This document shows positions 14,801-28,900 of a stretch of 64,000 nucleotides of DNA, piece after piece. This DNA is from Syngnathus acus (taxonomy: Eukaryota; Chordata; Actinopteri; Syngnathiformes; Syngnathidae), in assembly GCF_901709675.1 (NCBI RefSeq), contig NC_051105.1:6873104-6937103 (forward strand). Reading direction: 5' to 3'. The position numbers were made by a program, and so were the translations under genes. Below the pieces are notes generated by a model. It did no database searches. It saw only the letters and a program-made list of their open reading frames with translations, and was not told where the DNA came from. Numbering within the stretch: the first letter of the stretch is position 1; each line of letters opens with the position of its first letter.

Positions 14801-17800
14801 AATTGTACATTTGTCCAGAGCTTAATTTTAGGGGGAAAACCGAACAAGCAGCAAGGGACAACAGCCTAAGCTGCACACAAAGCCCTTACATCATTTCCAC
14901 TTTTACATCAGCCTTTCTAACGCGACCTCTGCAAACAATGAGATTGTGACTAGATTCGACTGCTAATGAGGCGGCTGCTTTGCTAATCTATAAACCAATA
15001 CAAGCAGCTCTGAAGGGCCTAAACTGAAAAAAAAAATGGTAGAAGGGGAACTCGTTTGCCACTAACTCTGTGAAACAGGTTTGACCTTTTCTTCGGGTTC
15101 TCCTTTTTCTATTGATGTTTTGTGTGTTGCACTGATACCATATCACAGTCCAACCCAGCGGCGCCTGGAAAGCGGACTTTAAAGCGATGATGATGCACTG
15201 ATACCATATCACAGCTGGCTCCTCATTGGTTGAGATTTGAGGACGTGTGATTATATAGGACAAAAATAAACACTCATGCTTACACTACCCTATTGTGTCT
15301 TACTCTGGACGTTGGCGAGTCATATATTTTCTTGCCGCTTTCAGTCTCTTCTGGAGTCAAATGTGTCTTCTTGTGGTATAGAAAAAAAAAAGCAATTCCC
15401 AAACTACTTTTACAATACAAGCCAGGGAATTCATATTATGGCACCTGCTGACTTTCTCGCACTTTACGTCTCGGTAAAAAATGCACTTTTGAGGCTCAAC
15501 TAACCCTGACTTGACATTGCAGTGTTATCCAAGCAAAGATTACTGTTGAACAAATCCAGTCTTCCCGCTTCTCACACATGATTGAACATCCCTGAGGACA
15601 TTTATCTCGCGGCATTCGCAATGTGTCAAGTGTTTGAATAACCCGTCTCTCTTTCGCATGTACGTTTTGCAGATATGTTGTCGAACACAAACAGAGAAAG
15701 ACTCGCTGACCCCGCCGTGGCATAGATAAGGCTTCAAAGCGTCGGAGAATACGCAAGCGGCCCATTTCAACGAGACGCCCAACCGTACGTTTCCTGGAGG
15801 CAATTATGCAGCAAGTTCCGCACTTCACTTGTGCACGTTTTAAAGACTCGAACACAAATAGTCGTTAGCACATCCATATTCATGTTGTATTCATATTCAA
15901 ACTGTGGCTGTGCTCTGGTAATCTCACAGAGAAGAGGCAGCAGGCCCTGGAGGGTTGGTGCTTAGCTTAACTAATCGAATCAACTGCAGGAACAGAGCTG
16001 CATCTTTAGCCAATTATATAAACATTAATAAACATATAGACGATGGAGAACACACACCAACATATAGGAAAACACAAAATCCCCTTTCATCCTCTCAAAG
16101 CTCTTACCCAGTTGGGTGGGTGGCTATTGGACAAAGCTAAATGAGATCAGGGTGTCGTTGAAAAAAAATTTGAGAGGTAAAATACGCTTAACACTCGTAT
16201 TACACCTTGATTGCTTCACTGCAGCAATATTTGGAGCAGAAAGTTGGGAATTTTTTTCATATACTATATTTCTGTAATTACATGGATATCAAGGTGCAAA
16301 GTGGTGAGAACTTGGCAATCTTTGAAAGCTACCTGAGCAACACCTGAAATAGATGTGAATTAGCATTTTCTAATGAGATACACGCATACCGTTATAGCAT
16401 GTGATTTTCTTTAGAGCAAGCTTCATGGGGAGTAGTGTATTAGCATACTAATTTAAAGCTAATTTCAATTTCCTTACAAATGTAGCCTTTCTCGACAAGC
16501 GCTAAAAGCACAGCTGGTCGTGTTGGGACTGGAAAGTGTGGAGGTGTCTGATTTGTTCAAATGTTCAACGGTTACTTTTCACACCGTGTTCCAAACATAT
16601 TCAGCAGCTCTACTAAGATCCACAAGATTTTTATGGCCCACATCCGAGAAAGCACAGCAGAGATCCAAAGAGAGGACGAGTGCACAGTCTCAGACTCAGT
16701 TGTGGGGAGGGTTACGACAGCTGTCCGTTGACTGACAGCTAACCGCAATGTGACAATGAGGCATGTGTGTGTTTGTGCAAGCCTCTCGTGTAAGGCACGA
16801 CACAGTGACAGTAATGTCGCAGCGCCTGGCCGCTAGAGGAGATGGGATGAGCGAGGAAAAGTTGAGCCAGGCAACGGCGATAAGAATCTATTTCCATTTG
16901 GACTCCTGCCTGGCGCGCAGCTTAGAGTTTTCAACAAGAAGCCGAGCGGGGAAATGAAACCGAGAGGTGAGGGTGAGGCCAGAGTGAGAAGCTGGCAGTG
17001 TCCCTCCAAGGAGAGACGAGAGATAAAATGCTCCGCTGTCACACGGGCATCGAGTCCCAATCAATAGCAACAGACTCAGAAATACAACTTTCCTTGTCTA
17101 TTCATCTCTACTTTCCATTCTCAATCCACTCTTCTGCTTTTACCGATCCCACTATTTCTCCACTTGTCAACATTAGGTTTCCTACGAGTCTCTCCAAAGA
17201 TGCTTATCAGCATTTTTCCATCACAATCCTTCTTCCACCATCATGTCTATTCAATCACCGGTTCCCTCCATCACCCTGCACTATGAAGTGCTTCAATCAG
17301 CTGTATTGACAAACTTGCACGCCGACCTGGCCAGCGCCAGCTTAAGGCTGAGGCATGGCCCCGAGCTAAATTGATTCGAGAGATTTGGATTGATGGAGGG
17401 AGCAGGAGTCAGATGCAGGGACACATCTGGGAAATTGGGAGATAGGGTTGCATTGTCAGTGACCAGCTTAGGTCTTGATATTTGAGGGGGACTTTAGTAG
17501 GCGAGGATACTTTCCAGCCATCCATGGGAAAATGACTTTTTATCATTTTTATACGAATAGTTGGATGTCTTGTCAAGAATGTCTGCCAAGCGATCAGATA
17601 CGAACTCAAACAACCAATTAAATCTCATGTTAGCCTGTTTCAAAACTGTTATAAAACAGCATTGTACTCGATTATTGCTGAGTACTGAAAGGTTTGTGAA
17701 GGGCAGATATTTAGAACCTGGAGGGGGAAAAAAACATCCTGTATGAAACTGAAGCATTCTGAGGAGGAGCATAAAGCACATGCTAATCTTTGGGAATGCA

Positions 17801-20800
17801 TTGCTTTGCTTATAACAGGGTCACATTTCTGTATGTGAATAAATTCATTTGCTCCACAGAGAATGGTGTGCATGAGTGTGTTCAGGCCATAAATTTGAAG
17901 AAAATCAATTGTGCGACTCGAAAAATGTGGCATTTTACAGGAAGTCTGGCAGCCAGGCCCTTGGTGCGCCTCCATTGAAATTCCCAACCTTTCCATCTAC
18001 TTTGTCTTCCTCTCAATTTGTGCAGGCGAATGGCAATTGGAAACCGTACGGGTGGGAAAGTTACCACGTTAGCAATCACATCAGGCAGTGACTATTTAAA
18101 ATGCACCCATATGGTGCCGGTTGCATGGCGGATAATGCCTGGGGGAGGCGTAACCAATCACACCGCACTTGAGCTGAAGAGCTCATCATTTATTGGTCAC
18201 ACGCGACTCAGTATTGGCCCACCAAGCACGAGTGCTACTTCTGCCTCCCCACTTCCTCTTCCTCCCATTCAGCGTTTATTCTGCATATCACTATTTCCCC
18301 AAATACATTTTCCGAAGATGGACACCCTTTCTCTGTCCAATTAGGATTTACTGAATAAGCGAAAACTTTCCTCAACACTGGTATGTGCAGTTTCATTTTG
18401 TAGGCGAGGGATGAAACAACGCTTCTGAGAACAGGAAGAGCGTCCTACTCGGTCATCCCACTCCTTGTTGGACTTGCTCACACACAGGCTGGTGCGTAGG
18501 ATAAGGACGGCCATGACGACCATGTCAGCCTGTTGTCCTTTTCTACGCCAATCTGACGTGTAGGAGGAGGTCCAACAGACTTAAGCACAAACGGAATGGA
18601 ACAGATGGTGCTTAGTCAGTCTTGTCGGGGGGACACAAACACTCATAAGATCTGAAAATTGTAGGTGTGTACATAGAAGTACAAGCGACCTCTCTCCTTG
18701 CAGACCCTACTTGAATTCTCACATTTCTCCACCGACGGACCGAAAACACAGCTTGAGCTATAACACATTTAAACTGAGAAGTGGTGTACTGACAGTGATA
18801 TACTAGAAGACCCCTGAGCTGCTAAAATTTATGATGAAAACTATTTTCAGGGGAAAATATACTTTTTACTCAAACCTGATTTAATTAATTTAGTCAGAAA
18901 GTAAAAACACCCAAAGTATTATATGGTACGGAAATGGGGCATAGAATTTTTAAACTATGGATTCATTTAAACAAATTAAAAAAAACGAGCAGACAAAATC
19001 AGTGCCTTGCGTTACATTTTGTGAGAGACTTTTACAAATTCAAAGCACCAAAATATTCTATTACCAGTTTTTAAGTCTGCTATCCAGATTCTGCTTTCCA
19101 GAGATACTAGTGTGCTCTGACGACAGGCCTGCACTATATCCGACAAACATAATGCTGCATTGACGTTTATTGCCTACGACGACAAAACAAATCCATAAAC
19201 AATCGTGTCAAGCTAACTACATGCAGACGATAAACAAACCTAAAAACCTACACAACGCCACTGCATGACAAGTGTTTCTAATATTTTGGTACCCCTACCG
19301 TAATTAGTTTCATACCACCACAAGAATGAAATTCTATCTCTTACACAGTGTAGGTCAAAACCGAGGATTATTGTGAAGGATCTTTGGTTCGGCCCTTTTA
19401 TTAGCTTTTATTAGCTTGTGTAGGTGTACATAATATCGGCGCATGCCTTCAAACTCATCACTCTGTCATCTTTAATCTCAATCAATAGAAACCACAAAAA
19501 TGTTTACAACAATAACATTAAGGTAACATTTTCAAGGCCAAAATCCAAAATAAATAGTGAAACGTAACCTTTTCCAGCATTACGGAAAGGTGATGTCCCC
19601 AATTCAGTGAAAATAATCGTGCATTTGTGCCGTGATAGCCAATTACAACAATCTCATGCATATTATTACTAACGCCGCCCTTAAGGCAGCAAGCACGGGG
19701 CCACAACACAGTTCCATTTTTATTTGATTGACTAAGTTTAGACACGTGGATTGCTAGCGTGGATAGCGAGCTCACTCTAGAACACACAATGCAGGTAATT
19801 AGCTTCGCAAACAAAGCCATGGAAACCAGGGAGACTTAAAGCTCAAATCACTGGATTGGGAAGATTTCCTGCTCATTTCTAGTATACTGAAACCTCTAAT
19901 GCTCGCACACATTTCAATTTGAGATACTTCTCAAACCATTGTAGAGCTTCAAATAAAAATACTACCTTGCTATCTCCAAAGCTAGAAAATTGCTTGGTTA
20001 ACATCCCGTTCTGTCAATTGCAACCCAGGAAAAGGAAAGGGAAAAGGGCTGTTGATAAGTGACAAGGTGACACTTGCGTCACACATGCTCTTTCTTCACA
20101 TGTTTTTCTTTGCCAACACTTCACAATGAGGCTGCTCCTTATGGGGAAAAAGGTGTCACAAAAAGCCCCCCAAAAGATGCAGCCCTTTAGCTCGTGCTGT
20201 CTTTTGTCCGTGTCAATTTCGGGATAATTTTGGTTTAATTTCAAATTTTATGACATCAAGGTGCCCCTGTACTTGGTTCTCAGTACGCGGTGGTCTTTGT
20301 AATACAGTCCCTTCATAAAAGGGCGGAAATATCAAAAGAACCTAAGCGCATTAGAAGAAAAGTCAAGGACTGATGTGTCGAAACAGCGAGGGGCAGGGCC
20401 AAAACAGGCGCGGGGGGGGGGTTGTCAAGGTCTCATTTGCCCACAGGGCTTGAAGAAGACGAGCAGCTGTTTTTGGATCACAAAAGAACAGCAGCCACAG
20501 AGAACCACGAGACCCGGTGGCCCCGACTTCCAAAAGCAGGTTAAGAGGTTATGGGTACGGAAAAAGAGAGAGATAAAGTCCCACAACAGCTAGCGTCTAT
20601 AAATAATGTGCGCTATCAGGCGTCAGCCTACATTCACAAAACACACGGCAAACTGACAAAGTTCTGAGAGAAACCGCAATAATTCACGTGATCTAGCTAA
20701 AGACACTGATCATGCTCATGAATTCTCATCGTAATTATTAATGACTGAACAAGGTAGGAAATATCAATAGGAAGTGATACATCTAGAAAGTGTTTAAATT

Positions 20801-22741
20801 TTTTTGGAATGCTCATTTCTACATTAACTTTGAAATCACAAAAACGCAAGTAACATTTAGGCCTTGGTTTTGTTCGCTTGCGTGTCTAATACGGACCGAT
20901 GCGTTCAATGTGGCGGGGTTTTCACAGTTTTTCGGTGACTACTGAGGCGATTTAGTTGGTTAATTTGCTCTTTGACCCTGAGAGGAAGGTCAGCAAAGGT
21001 CTGCATTCATTACGCCGCCATGAATGGGAGGGAGTTTCCGACTATGGCAGCTGTCCTCACTTGTGTGGGCCTGTTGGACAGACGCGCAATATTTGTGTGT
21101 GTGTGTGTGTGTGTTTAGTGGGGAAAATCCGGTGAACAGGTGACACCCCGCAGTGCATCGCATCCTGTCACCGCAAGCAAGACGAGTTGAACAAAGTTTT
21201 AACAGTTGATGAGATTCCATTCCGGCAAACACACTCTGCCTCTCGCATATGTTCAGAGTGTCTGCCAAATGCTTGACCGCACATGGTCACACAGGATGTA
21301 TCCCGGTGTGGCCGCACAATACCATAAAAGGCGCCCAATCATCTAAATGTGCCTCGATGCTAGAGCTATTACTGTAATCCCATGAAAAAAGGAATGAAGC
21401 AGTTTCCCAAAGTGGGAACCATTATAGGACAGCCTGCACCTTTGAGCGTTTGTGCTTGAGAAGCGCTTTGAGGGCATTTTTGAGGTGAATTCAAGTGCTT
21501 CATCTGAGATACAACTTTAATTTAGAGTTTCAGGGTTCCCAAAAGAACTAAGTACATGGGAAAGGAGCGCAAATGAGACCTGAATTGACATGATATGAGG
21601 GGAAATGTTTGCTAATATTCCACGTTCTGTATTTATATGCTTGAGCGCTTGTGAGACTCACCAGTGAGGTTGGTGCGTGCGCTGTAGGAGCCAAGGTAGC
21701 GACCATCGGTGTTGGGCGTGTAACACTCAAACAGGCCCTGATCCTTGGCCTGCACTTTGGTGATGTGCAGCATGGCCGAGTCACGGCTCAGCCTCTCCAC
21801 GTAGATGTCCTTGCTGTTCACCCTCTGGGCGTAGACGGAGTAGGCGTAGTTGGGCTGGGCCGTGCTCACGATGCGGATCTCCCGGTCAGGTGCGGTCGGG
21901 AGGTACATGGACCACTCGAAATCCTGCTCCACGCCTTCCTTGTAGCCCGTCACGTTACACCAGATTGTCACGTGGGAGCCCTCGGTCCGGATCAGCGGAC
22001 CGCTTTGCACCGTCACCACTCTCTGAGCCACGGCGGCACCCGCTACGGAGAGGGAGGGGGGCGGAGATAGGGGGAAAGCAAGAACACGGGTTACAAAACG
22101 GCACTTTGAAATATTTAGCGCTGTCTGTGTTTGCGCATCGCAGCTCTCGCAGGAAATAAAGGAACATCTGCAGGTACACGTCCTCGGGAGTGAGCTTGAG
22201 GTGTACGCGTCCACACTGTTTTTCAATGCTTGAATTATTCACTTCGTCTTTTCGACAGCTGCTATCCAATCCTACTCATCCCTCTACAGCTAAACGGATG
22301 CACCGAGTGTAAACTGTGAACGGAACGTAATAAATATGCATTTTTTGGGGCGATAAACGTCTCCTTTTAAAGACACATTTACACATTTAAGCTCCAACAT
22401 GAATAAATCGTGTTTTCATTGAATCATGAATGATTAAAAAATGCTCAAATGATAATAGCAAACTGAATGGCGCATAAATGAACGCTGTTAATGACTTTTC
22501 GCTACATTGTTGGACTGTTTGCTGGCACGCGGTGTGTGAATGTTGCCTCATCCGCGCACGCACCCGCTTGCACGCCGACATGCTCGCACACAACATTCTC
22601 TATTCAGCCAACAGCTACAAACACCCCCACCCCTCTCCTCTTTTGGGGTCCGGACACAACAGAGCAGTTACACATGCCCAAAATCCAGACAGAGCGACAA
22701 GTATGTCATTTCCTGTCTGCACAAACAACTGGGATTTGCAG

Positions 22742-22828
<87 letters not shown>

Positions 22829-22964
22829 TTTAAAGAGGCAGTGGACACAATGCTTGGCCATTAATAATTCACCAGACAGCTTTTTATCTTCTACAGCCTG
22901 CTATCCAACTCATAGTAACTTTCCCTTACACTTATGCAGCCCTGTTTTTTATTCTGTGTCATTA

Positions 22965-22997
<33 letters not shown>

Positions 22998-25900
22998 CGT
23001 GTGTGATCATGCATTGTGTCTGTTCGCAGTGCATTTCGCTTCAATTCTGGCGTATCTCGCTGAAAAAGGACGACACCATTGCACATTTGCCGATTCAGTG
23101 AGCACAACCGAGGGAAATGGAAGTGTTTTTGCTGTGTGTGCAGACGTACTTCCACAAGTCCATGTACGGTGTGCGTCATGCAAATTTGCCCGGTTAGCTC
23201 ATTTATCATTTCCTTTTTTGTGCTTAAAGCGTCAGGTCTTCTGTCAACTACATTTGAGGTCCGTTCAGCTCATGCGCAGCTTAAATCCACTCCAATCTTG
23301 TATTTCCTTTAAGAGTCCTTGAAAAGGATTTAAAGTGAGCTGCCATGATAACCCAAAGCCAAAAACAAACAAAAAAAAAAAGAATGATGACAGTAATTAT
23401 GACGTATGGTTATTTTTCTGAAAAAGACCCCCACTGGATTTAACAGGCTGGTCTTTAAAATGTAGAAATTACAAACTGAGAAGAAGTAAAAAAAATCAGA
23501 ATCTGGCCAGAGGATAAAAAAAATCTGCACACATCAGCTGCATTGAAGCGATTTCTTAAAATAACGCATTAATGGAAGAGGGCTAAAACTCCCACTTACG
23601 CAGGTACACAATATTGACAGATAAAGCTCCAGGGAATAAAAGAGAGCAAATTATTAAAGGCTTAAAATAACGAGAAGCTAAGTGCTTTGTAATTGTATCG
23701 TGCTCATTATTAGAACTGCTCGTTTGTACATTACGGCCCAGCTGGAAAATGTATCGTTCCAAACACAACGATAATAAGCAGGAATTGATCATAATAGATA
23801 TAATAAGGATTTTCTTTACTCACAACAATATAACTATATACATAAGGAGTTCTATGTTTGGGTCCTTCAAGTACAATATACATTAATTTAGTGGTTTGCA
23901 AACTTTGTAGAGCCAAAACACCCATTTTACAGGACAGAAAATAACTGCACACAAAAAACAAAATCCCCCCAAAAATGTATTTACACTGAAATGATTGTTT
24001 CTTCTCAATTAAGTCACAAATTGATGATCTCTGCTGTGCGCCATAAAGACTTATATTGGCATAATCCACATGAGTTTTGTTTTTTTTTACAAATAAATGA
24101 CAAAAAGGAAACAAATGCATTGGACAGGAATCATCGATTCGCAGCATTGAAAATGAAAATAAAAACCATCGAGCACACAATGTAAGAACCATTTGCCTTT
24201 AAGCACTTGATTCATGTTTACACGCCTCTACCAGGCCACAAGAGATTGAAAGTACAATTCCAGTATTAGTAAAAGTTTAATGACACTTAGATGCTCAGAG
24301 AAGACTCCAAAGAAGTGAAAAACATGAGCATGGCTGAAGGATGCAATAAACGAAAAGATATTTTTTTAGAACATCACAAATCTTTTTTATCTTTTATCTT
24401 ATCTCAGCTTTTATTTTTTTTAGAATTTCGACGCAGAAAGAATACCAACATCAGCTCAGAACTTGAATGCAGCTTCATTCGTCTTTCCTAACGAATGAAT
24501 AACTCACAAGACTGGGGTAAGAACTGAAGAACTTTTCGGAAGCCAGAGAGTGCAAGAATCTTCCTATGAAAACTGACCATTTGAAACTAAGCAAGGTCCC
24601 CCTTTTGCCTTTATGGTATCACTTCAAGATCACTGATCTCATTTCAAGTTCTTTGAGGCCTGCATTAGGCAGAAGAGAAAAAGGATCAAAACAAATTGCA
24701 TGTGTGGATGAGCCATCGTACTGCTAAAGGCACGACGACACAGCGCTTTGACTCTAAGGGTGTTTGCTTTAGAGTTTCCGACTCTGTCTGAAAGTTTAGT
24801 AAGCCTCTGAGACAATGTAAATATAAACACGGCCGCGCATCGGGTAAAAGGATCCACCGGCTATTCTGACTCAGACCCCATTCCCGTTTTACTGTGATGT
24901 CAGAGGGCTAATCTGCCGACGCTAGCGTCGACTCACCGTCGCGTCGCGTCTGCATCGGCGCTTCTCATGTTGCAGAACTTCCAGCATTACCCCATGCGTG
25001 GCTTCTGCTGAGGCAAAGTTGCTTTCTCACTTGTGATTATATTTGAACCCGGTTCCTCTGTGTTTCAACCGCCTTCAATCCCTGCTTCTACAGCTCAGCC
25101 CTACAAGCCTCCTCTTACGTCTCCTCTCTTTGCCTTGCGCTTGTGTGTCTTTTCAGGCAGGATTTAAACAGCTCTACCAGACTTCAAAGTGTCTGTCGCT
25201 CTGTGGGCTGTTTAGAGGCTGACAATGACAGAGCGAACCCCGAAGACCTTCAAACTGATCGCTGCATTCCGCTACCTCGCAACCGTAATAATCCATCTCT
25301 ACCCCCCCTTCACCGCCACTCACGGTTCTTCAGCTCCGGCAACGCTCGAGTCAATCCCGGAGCGGCCATATTTGCTCGATAAGGCCTCACATTTGTCTAT
25401 TATTAACACGCATCTCCATCGCTCTCCTCCTGCCTTCACTGCCTCCGGTGTGTCATAGCCGCATCCCACACCGAGCATCAAGCATGAGTTCCGTGCAGGA
25501 TGCCGCTTCATCTCCGAAGGCGAACCCCCGAGCACGACCTCACTGTACACCGGCCGACAGGAGACGGAGACAGATGACTCCGACACAAACACACACATCC
25601 ACACACATTTAGGATGCAACAAAAGAGGATTAAAGGGTGGGGGGGCGCACTAATCCAATCATTTGTGGCCTCTGTCTTATTCTCAGTGGGTTTCAAGGCA
25701 ACTAGCACTCAAGCCTACTCGCATCACTCTTCCAGGACATGTGATAATTACACACCTAGGAAGGTGTATAATAAAGGTCCCGCAGGGCGTAAGTGGTATA
25801 GAGGGCTCTGAGACCACATGAGCAGATGCACTAATATGCGAATTTAGAGCTCCGTGGTAATAACTCCGATGCCAACTCCGAGGCAAAATTTTCAACTTAA

Positions 25901-28900
25901 GCGATTTTGAGTTTAGATTATTGACAGTGACGTTCTCCGTCACGTCATTTGTATTTTGGAGTAGAGGAAGGCTGCACTGTCACGGTCTGACTCGGCTGCT
26001 GTCGCCTCACTATTTCAGAGTCGACACACACGCAGTGTGATGCATATGATGCGTGCGTTTGAGTAATTGCAAAGACACTCTTGATTCTCGTCAAAGTCAA
26101 TGTGCACGCAGCACCGCTGACAAAGACTAAGTGCATTTTCAAGTGTTGGGATCCAGAAACCAAAAGATGGAATTTAAAAAAATAACACGAGAAGACGTTT
26201 ATAGATCCGTTTCATTCCATACTGAATGGGCAACAAAACAACTTTCTGTTCTGGACTTTGAAAGGGTGAATCAGATCCTGTCCTGTCTTGGACTGACATT
26301 ATTTATAGGCCATGTCAAAATGTCAGAAATTGTGAATTGATGTGTGTATTTTGAAGAGATTAGGTGGTGATACAAAAATGTTATCTTGTATAATCGGCCC
26401 AAATGTGCATAATTGGCCAAACTGCTGTCCTACATTTGAGATGATCGTTTTTCAGATCTAAAACCGGTAATAAGCTCCAAGTGTTATATTATCAGCCATC
26501 AATTATTAATTCTAAAGGAAAGTAATCTCAAACCGGACTTGCTGAAAGCTTTTGTTACAAAAATAACACTTGTCACAGAAAACAGTAGCAGAAAGACGAG
26601 GTTGTTATTAGATTTCTGAATCTAGCCTGCCTCCTATTGTGTGAAAGAACAGATGCCTCCATATTCCTCTCTCCCCCACATCCATTAACTTTTACAATAA
26701 AAACTGTTGGCAGTGACATGGAGCAGACTAAACTTTGACCAGTAATGTTTGGATTAACTCCGAACATGCCGAATGAAGTCAATGTCCCACCTTTCCGAGA
26801 GAGCTTCAGACTCATCTCCAAGATCTAAGACCCTATGAAGCTTCTCAGACAGCGAGGTAGCAATGAAGTGAGGAAAAGAAGTAAGGTGTCGGGAGCATAT
26901 GAAAGTAAGGAAAAGGGTGAAAGCCGGCGAGAGAACGACAGCCGCCTCCAGGGTGCTGAACAGAGAGAATCTTGGTGCGTACAACCGCCTCATGTGTCGT
27001 ACATGTGTGAGACACAAAGAGAAAGATCAGGAGCATGGCATCTTCAGAAGAGGTTCTTCTCTTTGCAGGGCTCAGCTGCATTAAGACTGTTAGCATTATT
27101 GGCATGGCGCAAAAGAAAGCAATGTGGAGAGTGAAAACAGTCTGGTAGATTGCAATGATCAACCTTAACAAAATGGCCATTCCTTGAAAAGAGTTTGAGA
27201 AGCGCAAGCATTCAAAATGTCCTCATTAAGGTATAAGAGAGTCATTCGAGCCTGACAAAATTAGTCTGCTGGTGTCTATATATAGCAAGATCAATCCTGA
27301 TACGACAGAGAGACACTACTGTCGCTTCTATGCTGGTTTCTGAGCGGTGTGTGGAAAGCCAACATTTCATTTTAAACCTTTATGTTTGAACAAAGCAGTA
27401 TATTTAAATAAAAAAGAATATTTCACTTTTGTCATGTGTGAACTAAAACAAATCAAATCTGTACTTGAGTACGAAGCAAATCAACTGGCTGGAGATTTCT
27501 GAGCAGCCTGTGGCTTGAAGGCTTTCGAACAAATTTAACACACGTCAATTTTCTGCTAAGAAATGATTTTGACCTTGATACAATGAGCAGTTCAACAAAT
27601 CTGATTTCGCCCTGAAAAACAGTCGCACTTTAGCATTTATGCGGTTGGAATGTCATCTGATTGCACAATGTCAAGGAGGAACATTTGCTCAAGACCCTTA
27701 AAGTGCATCTGGATTATCCGTTATCCAGCAAGGACAATTTTACTGCAGTTCTTCACTCACTCATCTAAAAACCAAACCTCGTCCCTGTAAGCATCCCAAC
27801 CAGTCAAATGATTTGGAACAAAGCAATCAAATTTTACATGCATTTAATATGCAAGGACAAGAAGGTAACCCAAGACACATTTGCCTTTTCATATTTGCCC
27901 CCACAAGCAATCTGAGATTCTTGAACCTTTGATTGATGAGCTCCCTGCAGCATCTCATATTACAATTCAGGCTGTGCCCTCCCAGTTACGACGCCATGTC
28001 CTTCCCGGGGTGATAATCACCCACAGCAATAAATGGCATAGATCAACGTTGCAGATCGGTCTTAAACTACTGACCAACTCCCGGAGTTAGAATAGTTACA
28101 AAATCCCAATCTTTATTAAATATTTTATTACCTGCTGTTTTTTTTTTTGAGGAAACAGCTTGATTTCCCAGTGAAAATATCAAAGGCTATGGATGCCTGC
28201 TAGCCACGGGACAGGTGATCATGACATGGAGAAACAAATCGAGGACGAGGGGGCGAGTCTTCAGCTTCCATTAGACGGGCCGGTCAACAGCTGACAAACA
28301 CTTAGAGCAACTGGCCATTAGGGCCTCAATGGAGGCAGAGAGGATGACATTGCCGACAATGGGAAGATGAAGTGGATTCCATTATAGGTCAGCACTTCCT
28401 GCTCGCATGGAATTTCAAGTAAACCGAGGCGGCCAGGTGGTGTGCATGGTGCGGGGATTACAAGATTTACATGCTGGCAAAATCATTTATGGAGGGAGGC
28501 TTTATAAAGCCAGCAGTTTGATGAAGCAATCTATGTTCGGTTTGGCCAAGATAGACTTTTCCAAACAGCTCAACAATTGGCAGATGCGCTGTTTGTTTGT
28601 TTGTCTGTAAAGAGACATAGTTCTGTGTACAGAAAACATCCTGGTCATTACGATGCAATCTATTATTCATTTCTACAACAATTGAGGTAAATAATGGAAC
28701 TCGTACAAAGTAAGATGTGACTTCGGCGAGAGCAGGATTCGACGGTGTCGATGTTATTATTTACAACGGCAGTGAAAATAACTTCGAACTGACTAGTTTG
28801 AAAATACATTTTATTTATTCCCTAATAAAATCCTTTATTTGCCTTTTCAGCTCTGCAGCCTTCACGATTCCAACAAATATTTTGATTGCATTTGAGGTCT

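Larger units (their letters stand above)
2816..21661 (-). other. igsf3 intron 2 (about 18.8 kb)
   Basis: Bounded by the GTGAGT donor after the Ig1 exon and the TGCAG acceptor before the Ig2 exon. I see no supportable gene on either strand inside it: the open frames are short, lack family motifs and contain low-complexity runs. It contains the ATTAA-rich repeat at 8585-8945, a perfect 21-bp direct repeat at 15128-15214, a short GT tract near 21094, and many A/T homopolymer runs. Conserved regulatory elements may be present but cannot be recognised from one sequence. Confidence 0.75.

Noticed and set aside
21651-22070. 139-codon open frame on the plus strand
   Set aside because: Antisense shadow of the igsf3 Ig1 exon, whose minus-strand reading has the Ig fold pattern and good splice sites.
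22478-23322. Several long open frames of alternating Val-Cys or Thr-His residues
   Set aside because: They are read through the (TG)n microsatellites. No family motifs or splice context.
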